The notes under the pieces are model-generated. The model ran no database searches. It saw only the letters and a program-made list of their open reading frames with translations, and was not told where the DNA came from. 64,000 bases of DNA from Bursaphelenchus xylophilus (Eukaryota > Nematoda > Chromadorea > Rhabditida > Aphelenchoididae): the NCBI GenBank assembly GCA_904066235.2, contig CAJFCV020000006.1, positions 3,286,001 to 3,350,000 of the forward strand, written 5' to 3'. The translations under genes and the position numbers were made by a program. This document shows positions 1 through 11,576 of this stretch, piece after piece (within the stretch, counting starts at the first letter, position 1; each line of letters opens with the position of its first letter).

Positions 1-137
1 ATACAAAAATCGAGAAAAGATGACGTCTTCTTCCATATCCAATCTTTCCTTCATCAAAATCAAAGCCAAAAATTCTGAAGTTTTCGACATCACAATTGCA
101 TTAGCTCCATAATTCAACAAACTAAATTGCAATACCA

Positions 138-1355
138 GGGGCCTGTTTCACTAACATAATAATAAATAAATGAAAGGTAGGGGGGAGCGAGAGAGCATCG
201 AAAACGCGTTGGCGAGCGAGAGAAACCGGACGAAAAGCAGAAGTAGCCTACTTCTCTTTCGGAGTGACTTTTTACGTCCAAAAACCGGAGTTGGCCGCAG
301 AATTTTGGCCATAACTTTTTTCTCAATTGGTATAGGAACACCCTTCAAAAAACCAAATAAAGCTGACGGTTGAGACTACAACATATCCAAATTTCGTTGT
401 TTTATTTTCAAGAGTAGATTAGCTATATAGCTTAAAGTACAGAGTACATTTACACTGAAGATACGAAATGTTTTATTTCTCGGTCAATTTCAAAATGTTG
501 ACGCTTTAATTTATACCAGTCGATAGCCCGTCTTTTTTTCTATGAGGCTTTTTTAGAGGGCCAATTGTAGGTCTTATTATGGCTGAGTTATGGCAAATTT
601 ACCTCCATTTTTGTCATAAAAAGAGCCCTCAAATCAAAGGAAGAGGAAAAGTTAGCCCCTTTCGGAACGACTTTTTATGGTCAAAAATGGAGGTTACCTT
701 GATTTAATTGCCCGTAACTCTATCAATTTATGATATATCGCCACCCCTCAAAAAACATAATGTAGCTAAGAAACGTCTTTACACACTGATATGAAATTTG
801 TAATTATTCTTATAAAAATTGGTGAGAAAAATGCGTTTTTATTCCGCGAAGAAGAAAAAACGAGATGGTTGGCCGTACTACTGTAAAATTAGCGGTCCAC
901 CGGGCTATAAAAGGAATTCAAAACACATATTGTCTAAAACTACTTAAAAAAGTCTATGTGTTGTTTTTTGGAGGGTTTCAATCCGAAAAGTTTTACCCAA
1001 GTTATGGGAATTTTAAGCTCAAATTTAGTCGGTTTTCTCAAAAATTAAAGCACGCGTACTTTACGATTTTTTTAAGGACGGGTTTTGGCACCACAGCAAT
1101 GAAAATAATCTTGGTGATAGCTGAAACTGTCAGCTTCATTGTAAATTTTGAAGGGTGTTCCTAGACCAACTGAGAAAAAAGTTATGGCCAAAATACTGCC
1201 GCGAACCGCGGTTTTGGACGTAAAAAGTCACTCCCGCAAAAGTAGGCTACTTCTGCTTTTCGTCCGGTTTCTCTTGCTCGCAAACGCGTTTTCGATGCTC
1301 TCTCGCTCCCCCCTACTTCTCTTTTATTTATTTTTATGTTAGTGAAACAGGCCCC
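138..1355. mobile_element. 1.2-kb terminal-inverted-repeat element, copy 1
   Basis: A non-autonomous DNA element. Its ends, GGGGCCTGTTTCAC at 138 and the reverse complement ending at 1355, begin imperfect inverted arms of about 210 bp (138-348 and about 1148-1355). Both arms contain a run of cgaaaacgcgt flanked by gagcgagag-type sequence and an 'agtgactttttacgtccaaaa' block. A second copy with the same ends and related interior lies at 53806-55031. No transposase frame of useful length is present, and I see no clear target-site duplication. The open frames in the arms are mirror shadows of each other and are not taken as genes. Confidence 0.85.
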
Positions 1356-1930
1356 AGGAAATGATACGGTGTTTAATCTATGGTTCGTTATATTCGTGGA
1401 TGTATAATGGTATACCAACGGAATCTTTACGACTTAATTTAATTTCTCGATGTACTTACGGAAATTACATAGACAACAGCAATGAAAAAAATTTTATTTA
1501 AAGGACATTCTCCGTGTTAAAAGAAATTAAAATCTTTATTTCGAGATAATGCTAAAAATATTATAGGAAACAGCTGGTTTTATTGGAGGAACCACATGCA
1601 TTCACAGCAAGGTAAATGTAAGCATAGAATTTGATTAACATACAGAGTTGCAATACCAGCTGTTTATAATTTTTAGCGAGATTTACAGTAGAGTTGATGT
1701 GCGACAAACACGTGTCGCAAAGCAATAGCGAAACTTAACAAAAAAAGGTTACGAAGAGAAGTTAAGATCCGAAAGTCACAATTTTTGAAAAATTATTTGA
1801 AGATAAAAATTTTTTTGCACAGTGAAGGCGTGAGAAATCAGTCCGGCGACTTTCCGGAAGGAACAGCATTACGACACATCCTATGAATTTTTCTTGCAAT
1901 CTTGAGGGTTGTTTTAAAACTCAAAAAAGT
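1356..1930. other. non-coding spacer
   Basis: AT-rich sequence between the first TIR element and the duplicated block. No convincing exon, RNA or repeat was seen here. Confidence 0.5.
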
Positions 1931-2427
1931 TCACAAGATTAAGTAGCCAGCAGTTGAATAAATAAAATTATTTATGGCCTTGAACTCTTCAAGACCGGTG
2001 TTTGCCTTTGCCCCGTAGAGAACCTCCCCGCACCTTCCAATCCCGCACGTTCTAACCCCGTAACAGCTGTCCCGTACGTTCCGCCCCGTAAAGGCACATC
2101 CCGTACGTTCAGTCACCCGTCCAAAAACGCCTTCAAAGATTATTGAATAGCAGCCCTTTTATGGAGACCCGTAATAATTATTGACACATGGCGTAGACGG
2201 ACTAATAGTGAAAAAAGTGAAAGGGAAAACAAAAATTCTTAAAAAAAGTTCCTCATATATGACATTTCACCGCCAAGACATGCCGATCTTTGACCCGAAA
2301 TTTGGAGCAAACTTTTTGAGTAGGGGGTTTAATTACTCATCCTTCCAACGACTCGTTAAACTTCAAGGATGACCGGTTCCTGTTTCTCTAAAGGGTAACA
2401 TCTTACGGCTTTTTAAGGCCATACATT
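1931..2427. repeat. segmental duplication block, copy 1
   Basis: This block is repeated at about 5283-5660. The shared part includes a run of ccccgta-type segments, 'cgtccaaaaacgccttcaaag', 'atggcgtagacgga' and 'ggctttttaaggcca'. The homology resumes after the element at 2431-3023 (3030-3250 matches about 5660-5840) and continues into the receptor genes. It is therefore the downstream flank of a duplicated receptor unit and not a coding region. Confidence 0.75.
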
Positions 2428-2430
2428 TAA

Positions 2431-3023
2431 CAAGGAAAGTACTTTTATGGGGGCTCCTACTTTTTGACGGGACATATCTCAAAAAATCAGAAAAAATGTG
2501 CTGATCAAGGATATATAAATCTTAGCTGCCCATTTTGGGTTTTTAGGGGTGAAAATGCCCAAAAACTGGCTTAATTTCCCTAAAAAAGGCGCAGGCATTC
2601 GAAACGATAAAAAGCGCATTCGGTCTCTTCCTTCGGAAGAGAGCGGTGTGGCCGAGTGGCTAGTGCCGCAGCCTGGGAATCAAGAGGGGGAACGCCGCAC
2701 GGGTTCGATCTCCCTTTTGGGCCGAATCAACTATTTTTGAAGATGATGGTCGGAAAAATAAATTTTTGTGCCAGGACTGAATGATTACGTCTTAGAAGCT
2801 CAATAAACATCATTTTAAGCCCAAATAAAAATTGTAAACCCGTAAAAAATTGAGCGAAAAGGGGTTCATATGGGACTTTAAGTCAACTTCCGCTTGAGTT
2901 TTCACCCCTAAAAACCTAAAATGGGCAGCTAAGATTTATATATCCTTGATCAGCACATTTTTTCTGATTTTTTGAGATATGTCCCGTCAAAAAGTAGGAG
3001 CCCCCATAAAAGTACTTTCCTTG
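2431..3023. mobile_element. foldback element with TAA target duplication and a tRNA-Ser-like core
   Basis: The ends are CAAGGAAAGTAC at 2431 and its reverse complement ending at 3023. The inverted arms are about 130-150 bp (2431-2570 and 2885-3023) and highly similar. TAA occurs directly outside both ends (2428-2430 and 3024-3026). The paralogous locus near 5655 reads straight through as tttaaaagta with no element, which supports insertion after the duplication. The ends and 3-bp duplication resemble PIF/Harbinger-type MITEs; that assignment is inference. The core at about 2645-2727 looks tRNA-derived. Confidence 0.8.
2645..2727 (+). other. degenerate tRNA-Ser-like module (A box and B box)
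   Basis: The segment contains gtggccgagtgg, which matches the D-arm/A box of class II tRNAs. About 50 bp later it has ggttcgatctcc, which matches the T-arm/B box. The spacing and the central ctgggaatc resemble a serine tRNA with GGA anticodon. The anticodon stem and acceptor stem do not pair well, so I read it as a tRNA-derived promoter module inside the foldback and not a working tRNA. Confidence 0.55.
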
Positions 3024-3344
3024 TAAAATTAGTTAGTGGAACTCTCCGGGTCACAATTAAATAGCAACTGATTATACTGTAAGTAAAGGCAATGCTTATA
3101 CAAAGTTATGCAATGCGATTATAGCTTTAAAAACGTCAGGCTCAATTACAATTGTGGCGTAGAATATCCATACAAAAACACAAATTTATTACACAATAAC
3201 CGTTTTTCGTGTGGTATTGTCTCCTGGATTGATTATTACGCTAGCGCATAAAAAAAGTTTTACTGATAAAACAGCAGTTAAAGCAATATGCTTTTATTTG
3301 TAAACTTTGGCTAATTACAACAGACACAATTTTCCCGCTATCCT

Positions 3345-4763
3345 CTAATCCCTTGGATGCCTCCACGTCGTTCTGAGGACTTCAAAATACATTGCATTGC
3401 ATTCGTCTCGGCTTATGACCTTCGCTGGCTCGGCCCATTTCAGGAATGGAAAGTCTTTGTAAACAGCATTGCGCAGCTGTGGAAATTCTTGAAACATGAA
3501 AACCGTTGTTAAACAAACATAAAGATTTCCCATGTTGAACATAACCTAGAAAAAATCTTTATGTTACTACAGACTGACGACAACTCACCGTTACCATCAT
3601 CAACATCCAAGGATGGTCCTCATCATAACCGAGAACGAAATAAAGGTAACAGGTGAAGCCCATAAACGGGAAGTTTCCGACAGTAGTGCACAAAAAGGCT
3701 CCGGCCAGGCGGCGAAGCCAAGCCATCGTCGCGACAATTTGACGTGTCTCATAGCTTTCGGAGAGGGAACTTGACTCTAGCTTTCGCAGCTTTTTGGAGA
3801 GACTACGGAACACCTAAAACCAAAATTTCACATACAGGGCGATAGAGTATTCCACAAAGTAACTGCAAATATCGTTGTGCTCTTCGCGGCTATCCAAGAA
3901 GTTCAAGTTGTCTTTGAAATTTTAAGTCGGACTCTTTTAGAACATGGAAAACAATTTTTTCTCAAGTCGGCGGAGAGACCATTTTTGGCGGGTCATTTGA
4001 CTCTTCAAAAGTACAAAGATATTCGCAAATACTTTGTAAAAATCTCTTAGGATCTTAAGACACCATTATATGTATTATGTACAGAACGCTTACGAAAACC
4101 CCGTAAAACATAGCACACGTGGCCATTGAGAAGGCAAATAAGACCCCAGGGAAATACTTGTCCCACATCATCACTTTTCTCATCCTCGCATCAAATTCAA
4201 CTGTCGAATTCAGTCTCCAAACAATGTCGCATCGTACAACGGAAATAACCAATGCCATAGCCAATGCAACTGTTACAATTTCTCGCCCAACATGACCGCC
4301 TTCCATCTCATATGTCGCCTTACGTTTAAAGGCGATTGTTCGCTCGATTCCAATCAAAATGAATTTCAGATCAAAGTAGAAATTTGTAATCTGCGAGGTG
4401 AACACTATTGAGTACAAAATTATGACAAAGGCTTTGTTGTCATAGACGTATTTTACCGCACTCAGCGGGATGAAATTTGTGATAGCGTGAATAACAGCTG
4501 TGTAGCTGAAGAAAATGGCTTGGGTTACCTGGAAAATCGAAAAATTGAGACTTGTCGCGGCAGGATGACATCGAAGTGTGACGTTCAAATTTAGGCAAAA
4601 GAGAACTCACCAAAATAATTTTCAAATTCGGATTTATCGTAGCTAGTCTCTGCAATTTGACGGCAAAATAAATATTCAACGTTAAGTTTGGGATTGCCAA
4701 TAGAAACTCAATAATGAAGAATGTAAAACTGATCTCATTGACAGGCCAGTCGAACATATAAAT
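3345..4763 (-). CDS. Sre-like seven-transmembrane chemoreceptor (sreA), 5' exon uncertain
   Basis: Predicted nematode G-protein-coupled chemoreceptor of the Sra superfamily, most like Sre; it would act in the plasma or ciliary membrane of sensory neurons. Recognised exons on the minus strand: 4763-4611, 4528-4094, 3813-3589, 3545-3345 (stop TAG). All are phase 0 with GT-AG borders and give 337 residues. Visible marks are several long hydrophobic segments, 'IERTIAFKRKATYE' after the third membrane segment (the usual ER-A-YE position), 'SLSESYETRQ' in the third cytoplasmic loop and a TWRHP tail. A candidate first exon, 4983-4937, has an ATG and a CAG/gtaatc donor, but its phase does not fit exon 2, so the start is unresolved. 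Srb or Srab are alternative family names. Confidence 0.7.
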
Positions 4764-5282
4764 CTGAAATATAACCGTATTAAGGTTTGGCAAATTTCGT
4801 TAGAGGTGCGCATAAAATTAATGCAAAACCCGGCAACTTTCGTGGGCCATTTAGTCACGGAAATTAAGGTTATGAAAGCCCAAAAAACATAAACCAAATT
4901 ATTGAAGTGAAGATGGGAGAATACAAATATGATTACCTGTTTGCCATCACAGACGGCCACAAGTTTTGTTCAACAAGCGTCATGGAATATGTTTGTTCCT
5001 TTCAAGGGTTCTTGCCAAGACCTCCCACGCAAATTTGGTCGTACATTTGGTATACAAAACAAACAGTTGAAACGGCGGCTAGCACATCCAGTTAATAACA
5101 ACAAGGGGATTGGGTTACAAGGATTGTGATTTTGGACATCCAAGACCATGAGCACTGAAAAAAAAAATTATCATCAGTCTGTCGGGAAAATAGTGGAAGG
5201 TCGTCGCGTGTTGAAGGACCGGGCCAAATTCTTCGCCGTCCTGGGGCCCGTCGAAACAATCAGCTTGCGCCGTCAAGAGTAG
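4764..5282. other. 5' flank of sreA
   Basis: Contains the possible 5' exon of sreA (4983-4937) and sequence homologous to the flank of sreB at 10690-11080. A short piece at about 5165-5190 carries 'cagtctgtcgggaaaata', the end of a repeat family found complete elsewhere in the window. No independent gene is visible. Confidence 0.45.
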
Positions 5283-5844
5283 CCAGTAGTTGAATAAATT
5301 TAATTCCTATTTATTCCCCCGATACTCGGCAGGCTCGGCGTTTGCCTTTGCCCCGCAGAGAACCTCCCCGCAAGTTGCTATCCTACATATGTATATGTCC
5401 CCGTAACTGCTGTCCCGTACGTTCCGCCCCGTGAGGGCACATCCCGTACGTTCAGTCACCCGTCCAAAAACGCCTTCAAAGACTATTGAATAGCAGCCCT
5501 TCCACGGAGAGACGTAATAAATGGCGTAGACGGACCAATGGTGTTGTATAGGAGGTTCAGTTACTCATCCTTCCAACGGCTCGTTAAACTTCAACGAAGA
5601 CCGGTTTCTGCTTCTCTAAAGGGCAACAACATGCGGCTTTTTAAGGCCACAAATTTAAAAGTAGCACCTGGAACTCTCCGAGTCACAATTAAAAAGCAAC
5701 TGATTTACTGTAATCAAAGGCAATGCGTATATAAATGATATCCATACAAAAGCAAAATTTTGTCCACGCAAAAACAAAAGAGATAATACAATAACCGTTT
5801 TTTGCCTGGCCTTGTCTCTTGGATTGACTATTACATTGGCGCAT
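5283..5844. repeat. segmental duplication block, copy 2
   Basis: Counterpart of 1931-2427 plus 3030-3250. It is uninterrupted here, which shows the empty site of the foldback at 2431. It runs into the solo LTR that was inserted into this copy only. Confidence 0.75.
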
Positions 5845-6414
5845 TGTCCGATTCACCTTCGGATAGAAAAGAAATAACGAGATGGCTTGTGGTCTTGCGG
5901 CTGTCTCTGCAGTCGATTACCTTCAACACCTTCTACCTGGAAACACATGGCCTTCCAAGTGGAAGGTTGCGGATGTGGAAATCGGGTAATCGAATGATTT
6001 TGTTCCCCTTTAAAATAAACACGAGAATAAACGATAATCAACTCGATTAGATAAATTTATCACGGGAGTAACAAAAACAATAAATTAAAATAGCAATACA
6101 ACACAACTTCAATAACGCAACTCTACAACAACACGACTCCTCACAACTACACAACAACACTAACCTTCACAACTACAACCCTACAACACAACAACACTGA
6201 TCCAGTCAAGATGGGATAAAACCTCGGAGAAGGTTATGGTGTCGTGATTCAGGCGCTTCGCTTCGGGATCTCTCCATCGAACATTCTCGAACACCGGGGA
6301 AAAACAGCTGGGGAAACAGTTGACACGGGGGACATATCTCTCTCTCTCTTTCTCTCCATAAATTCCATCGAGTTGACACATCGTGCATAACTCTAGGTTC
6401 CGTGGAATCTGCCA
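5845..6414. mobile_element. solo LTR with 5-bp target-site duplication
   Basis: A 570-bp insertion beginning TGTCCG and ending GCCA, so TG...CA termini. It is flanked by CGCAT on both sides (5840-5844 and 6415-6419). The paralogous site at about 3243-3252 lacks it: gcgcat runs directly into the same gaaa/aaaagttttactgat sequence. The interior holds AATAAA-like signals near 6015-6030, a stretch rich in caacaacac at 6095-6200 and a CT microsatellite near 6335-6355. No internal retrotransposon genes are present, so it looks like the product of LTR-LTR recombination. The family is not assigned. Confidence 0.75.
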
Positions 6415-6521
6415 CGCATGAAAACAAGTTTTACTGATGAAACAGCAGCTAAAGCAACATGGTTTTTATTTCGGAAACTTGGTATGGATAATTACAACCG
6501 AAACATTTTTCCCGCTATCCT

Positions 6522-9500
6522 CTAATCCCTTGGATGCCTCCACGTCGTTCTGAGGACTTCAAAATACATTGCATTGCATTCGCCTTGGCTTATGATCTTC
6601 GCTGGCTCGGCCCATTTCAGGAATGGAAAGTCTTTGTAAACAGCACTGCGCAGCTGTGGAAAATCTTGAAACATGAAAATCGTTGTTAAGCAAACATAAA
6701 TATTTCCCATGTTGAACATTACCTGGAAAAAAATTTGTATGTAACTGCAGACTGACGACAACTCACCGTTACCATCATCAACATCCAAGGATGGTCCTCA
6801 TCATAACCGAGAACGAAATAAAGGTAACAGGTGAAGCCCATGAACGGGAAATTGCCAACAGTGATGATCACAAAGACTCTGGCCAAGCGGCGAAGCCACG
6901 CCATGGTCGCGACAATTTGACGTGTCTCATAGCTTTCGGAGAGGGAACTAGACTCAAGTTTTCGCAAATTTTTGGAGAGACAGCGGAACGCCTAAAAATA
7001 AAATTTCAAGCAAAGAAACAAATAAATGATTACGCTTTGTATTTACAGTGTGTTTCAAACAGTGAGAAAAATATCTTTGTGTTCTTCGCCGCTATCCTAG
7101 AAGTATAACACGCCTTTGAAATTCTAACAAGTAAGTCGGAACTTTTTAGAATATCAAAAAGAATTTTTTCTTGAGTCCGCGGAGAGACCATTTTTCCGCG
7201 TCCCGACATTTCGGGTCAGGGACAACTCGGGTCGCGACAACTCGGGTCGACGACAACTCGGGTCAACGACAACTCGGGTCAACGACACTTCGGGTCAACG
7301 ACATTTCGGGTCAACGATACCGTTTCATATTTTCGCTTCGGGACTGTGAAAAAACAATTTTTTGGTGAATTTGAGAAATTTTTGAAATGTTTTCGCTTCG
7401 GGACTTGCGTTCTCGGAGGATAGGTTACCCCGAGGATAGGTTACCTGAAAAAAATTTTTCTTTGAAATGTTTTCGCTTCGGGACTCGGAAAAAAAGGACT
7501 TTTTGTGAAATTTGAAAAAATTTTCAAATGTTTTCGCTTCGGGAGTTGGAAAAAAAGGATTTATTGTGAAATTTGAAAAAAATTTGAAGTGTTTTCGCTT
7601 TGAGACTGGGAAAAAAAGATTTTTTGGAAAATTCAACAAAATTTTGAAATGTTTTCGCATCGGAAGTAGAAAAAAGGGTGTCTGACTGAATATTAACTGT
7701 GGTGCCGGCAGCACTAAAATTTTGTCTAAAACCAATGGTGCCACCTGGTACTATATAGTACCACGTGTTTTTGGGCTCTACTAAGCACCAAACCATCACC
7801 ATTACTGCCTCATGGCCAAGTTTTCACTTCTCACAAAACAGTACCAGTTGGTACTATATAGTGCCAAGTGTTAAAACGTGTTTTTGGGTTCTACTAAGCA
7901 CCAAACCAACACCATTACCGCCTTACGGCCAAATTTGCACCTCGTACTAAATAGTACCAGGTAGTACTATTTAGTACCAAGTGTTAAAAATGTGTTTTTA
8001 AGCAGTACTAGGCACCAAAACAACACCATTAACGTCTAAAAGTGTTATAAGTCGAAAAATTTTCAAAAAGAATCCCTAAAGGCAGTAAGGTAACAGAAAC
8101 CCAGTTTTCATATTCAGTCAGTTCATACTCAGTCAGCTCGAAAACCTTTCAAATTTTTTTCAATTTTCACAAAAAATCCTTTTGTTAAAAGTCCCGAAGC
8201 GAAAACATTTCAAAATTTTTTCAAATTTCACAAAGAATCCTTTTTTTCAACTCCCGAAGCGAAAACATTTCAAATTTTATTCAAATTTCACAAAAAATCC
8301 TTTTTTTCCAAGTCCCGAAGCGAAAACATTTGAAAAATTTTTTAAATTCACCAAAAAATTCTTTTTTCCAAGTCCCGAAGCGAAAATATTAAACGGTATC
8401 GTTGACCCGAAATGTCGTTGACCCGAGGCACTGCAGGATGAGCCAAGTCTTTCTCCTTGGGTGGTCAACTCTTCCTCTCAAAATTCTTTTTTGTCAAGAA
8501 TAATATAAATTTCTTTATGTTTTAATCTACATACATCGACAGGACAATAACTCTAAAAGTAAGTTAAATTAACCCTCTTTCTAAATATGCAATGATTTTT
8601 TGCATTACATAAGTTTATCCTTGCACATTTAGCCATTGTTGCAGGTATACAAATTTAGCTGAATGCTGTTCGTTCTTGCGATTCCATGAACGAAATTTGA
8701 AAGTCTTCCCCACAAAAGAACCGGCGTCGAGCCTTCTACGTGCCAGAATTGTGTCAGCATGAAAGGACTTACAGTTTTTTTGTTGATTCGATTTTAGATA
8801 TTACACTAGGTACTTTCGTAAGTTTAAGGCGAGATTAGGTCACATTTTACGTCATATATGGTCTAAATGGACAACAAAACTTTCTTTTACCATTCTTAAC
8901 GTTGTAACAGGGATGTCCCCCCTTTTATTGTCGTTTTTGAATTTTCTTCAGATTTTAGGTATGGAACAACTTTGATGTATCCGCGGCCATAGATGCGTAT
9001 TAATACTTCGCAAACCATATTTCAATGGTCCCTAGTCGATCTAAAACATGTTTAGAACAGTATGAGAGGTATTTGAGACTTTTTTAGATCCACGTTGTAC
9101 TTGATCACTTAGACCCTAAAACGTCTCAAACCCGGGTTTGAAAGAATATTTATGTTGGGGACGGTTTAGTAATGGCTCACCTTTGTAGATTCCCGGCTTT
9201 AAACTTCAAAAACGTTAGATTTTGCCTGCAATTTGACAAAAGTACCTAGTGTAATATCTAAAATCGAATCAACAAAAAAACTGTAAGTCCTTTCATGCTG
9301 ACACAATTCTGGCACGTAGAAGGCTCGACGCCGGTTCTTTTGTGGGGAAGACTTTCAAATTTCGTTCATGGAATCGCAAGAACGAACAGCATTCAGCTAA
9401 ATTTGTATACCTGCAACAATGGCTAAATGTGCAAGGATAAACTTATGTAATGCAAAAAATCATTGCATATTTAGAAATTTATATTATTCTTGACAAAAAA

Positions 9501-10688
9501 GAATTTTGAGAGGAAGAGTTGACCATCCAAGGAGAAAGACTTGGCTCATCCTGCAGTGCGAGGTGTCGTTGACCCGAAGTGTCGTTGACCCGAGTTGTCG
9601 TTGACCCGAGTTGTCGCGACCCGAGTTGTCCCTGACCCGAAATGTCGTAGCGCCCATTTTTCGACGGCGACATTTGAGCTCTATTTTAAAAATGACATCT
9701 TATTACAAAGCCCAAACTCCTTTACAACTGATAAAATTGAATTTGTCTCAACTTCGAAGATGTAGTCTGCTCGTCTCGGTTTCTTGACGGGTGTTTGAGA
9801 CGTTGGCGAAGGCTCGACGGAGACCTTTTTTATCGGTGGAGGCTATTTTGGGATCCTGGCCTTTCGAATTAATAGCACGTGATATTCGCAAAAACTTTGT
9901 AAAATATTTCTTATAACTCTATGTATACTGATTAATAACAAACAATTCCCTCAGCTATTACGAAAAGCTTACAAAAACTCCTTGAAACATAGCACACGTC
10001 GCCATCGAGAAGGCAAACAGGACCCCAGGGAAGTATTTGTCCCACATCATCACTTTTCTCAACCTCGCATCGAATTCAACTGTCGAATTAAGCCTCCAAA
10101 CAACGTCGCATCGTACAACGGAGATAACGAAGGCCATAGCCAATGCAACTGCTGCGATTTCTTTCCCAACATGACTGCCTTCCGTCTCATACGTGGCCTT
10201 CCGTTTAAAAGCAATAGTTCTCTCTATTCCAATCAACATAAACTTCACATCAAAGTAGAAATTTGTAATCTGTGTAGTGAACACTATTGAGTACAAAATT
10301 ATGACGAAGGCTCTATTGTCGTCGTCGTATTTCAACGCACTTAGCGGGACGAAATTTGTGAAAGCGTGAATTACAGCTGTGTAGCAAAAGGAAAGGGCTT
10401 CGGTTACCTGCAAAATCATAAAATTGAAAATTGCAAAATGACAGAAGGATTCCGAAGCGTCATATCTTGATGAGACTTCATACAAATTTAGATAAAAAAT
10501 TTACAATTTTTTGTCACTAAAAAAAGAAAACTCACCAAAATAAATTTCAAATTCGGATTTATCGTAGCTAGTCGATGCAATTTGACGGCAAAATAAATAT
10601 TCAATGTTAAGTTTGGAATCGCCAATAGGAATTCAATAACGAAGAATGTACAACTTATCTCATGGACAGGCCAGTCGAACATGTGATT
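6522..10688 (-). CDS. Sre-like chemoreceptor (sreB), intron invaded by repeats, 5' exon damaged
   Basis: Close paralogue of sreA with the same exon sizes: 10688-10536 (153 nt), 10407-9973 (435), 6991-6767 (225) and 6722-6522 (201, stop TAG). All are phase 0 with GT-AG borders, giving 337 residues. It keeps the 'IERTIAFKRKATYE' and 'SLSESYETRQ' motifs. Two features suggest loss of function. The intron between 9973 and 6991 has grown to about 3 kb with a nested foldback. The region matching the sreA first exon (near 10860-10910) has lost the ATG (AAG here) and the GT donor (ATAAAT here). An in-frame ATG at 10814 is another possible start. Expression is uncertain. Confidence 0.6.
7735..8040. repeat. 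three tandem copies of a roughly 100-bp unit
   Basis: Three diverged direct copies begin near 7737, 7846 and 7955. Each has a short palindrome of the type gtactatatagtac followed by gtgtttttgg(g/t) and 'caccaaacc(a/c)(t/a)caccatta'. They lie inside the larger foldback. Probably a minisatellite made by local duplication. Confidence 0.6.
8581..9475. mobile_element. nested foldback with near-identical 235-bp arms
   Basis: The segment from about 8581 to 8815 is repeated in reverse complement at about 9241-9475. I found no differences on reading the two through by eye. The 420-bp loop has no convincing gene. Identity of the arms, against the diverged arms of the surrounding element, points to a young insertion or to gene conversion. 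Confidence 0.75.
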
Positions 10689-11576
10689 CTGAAATATAAC
10701 TGTATGTATAAAGGCTAAAGAAGTTTCGTTAGAGTCGCGCGTAAAAATAGAGCTAAAAACGACAATTTTCCCAATCGAAATAAGTTTTACGAAAGCCCAA
10801 AATATCTTAACCATGTTGAAGTAAAGATGAGAGAATACAAAAATAATTTATCTGTTTGTCATCACAGACGGCCTTAAGTTATACTATGCTGAACAACCGT
10901 CTTGAAATATTTTCTTCCTCTTTAAGGGCTCTTGCCATGAATCCCACACTAATTTCGTCCTACATTTTGTATACAAAACGTGCAGAAAAAATGATACCAC
11001 ATCCAATTAGTAACAGAAAACTATATGTTTTCTTGAATTTACGTCATCGAACAGGGGATCGGGTTGCAAGGATTGTGATTTTTCCCGACACAAAATCGAT
11101 TGCGGGGCATAGGGCATTCTTCGGGTGGATGCCCGAAGAAAGGTTGTTGGAAGCGCCTACAAATCCTGAGAATTCCGGATGCATGGTCGGCGGACGCTCG
11201 GCGAAGGCTCGGCAGAGATCTGGTGAAGTCTCGCATTATATGCACTTTTTATAATTTTAGTTATTGATAACGTCTGCTTTCTTTATCCTGGGTTATTGTA
11301 AGATATATTAACATGAATATAAAATACCAAAGCTTGCGGCAAAAAACTAAGATCCGTAACTTTTATTTACATAGATATTATTGGCGCGAAAGCATGTAAA
11401 ATATTTATTTCAAGATAGGTGATAAGCTATCCTACAACCCATAAATCTTATTATTTCTACTAACTAAGCCTTCTCTTAGCCTCCCATATGACAACGACGA
11501 ACCAACGCGAGCCATAATATCGTTGACCTGAACTCCCGCTTGTCCGAAAAGTGGTATCGCCAAAAAATACTGCTCA
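10689..11576. other. spacer between sreB and sreC
   Basis: Holds decayed upstream sequence of sreB, homologous to 4764-5155, then AT-rich spacer. A short 'ctcggcgaaggctcgg' patch near 11195-11215 resembles patches near 9795 and 46665. An isolated 'tcgttgacctgaactc' near 11520 resembles the CGGGTC repeat family. No gene seen. Confidence 0.4.

Larger units (their letters stand above)
7170..9665. mobile_element. large nested foldback in the sreB intron
   Basis: Long inverted arms: short-period repeats containing CGGGTC(AA)CGACA at about 7200-7320 are mirrored at about 9565-9650. Blocks of 'ttttcgcttcgggact' at about 7330-7680 are mirrored by 'agtcccgaagcgaaaa' at about 8190-8390. A further pair lies at about 8440-8510 and 9477-9560. 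A second foldback is nested at 8581-9475. No coding capacity was seen; the open frames here are translated repeats. The exact outer ends and target duplication are not resolved. Confidence 0.7.

Noticed and set aside
865..1164. 99-residue plus-strand open frame
   Set aside because: Lies inside the GGGGCCTGTTTCAC element; no family resemblance and not kept in the second copy.
2645..2727. Functional tRNA-Ser gene
   Set aside because: A and B boxes are present, but the anticodon and acceptor stems do not pair; kept only as a tRNA-like module.
7325..7744. 139-residue minus-strand open frame with repeated SEAKTF units
   Set aside because: It is a translation of the tandem cttcggga repeats of the foldback, and similar frames occur in the mirrored arm.
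10856..11254. 132-residue plus-strand open frame
   Set aside because: Antisense to the decayed upstream region of sreB; the counterpart at 4929-5129 is not conserved as protein.
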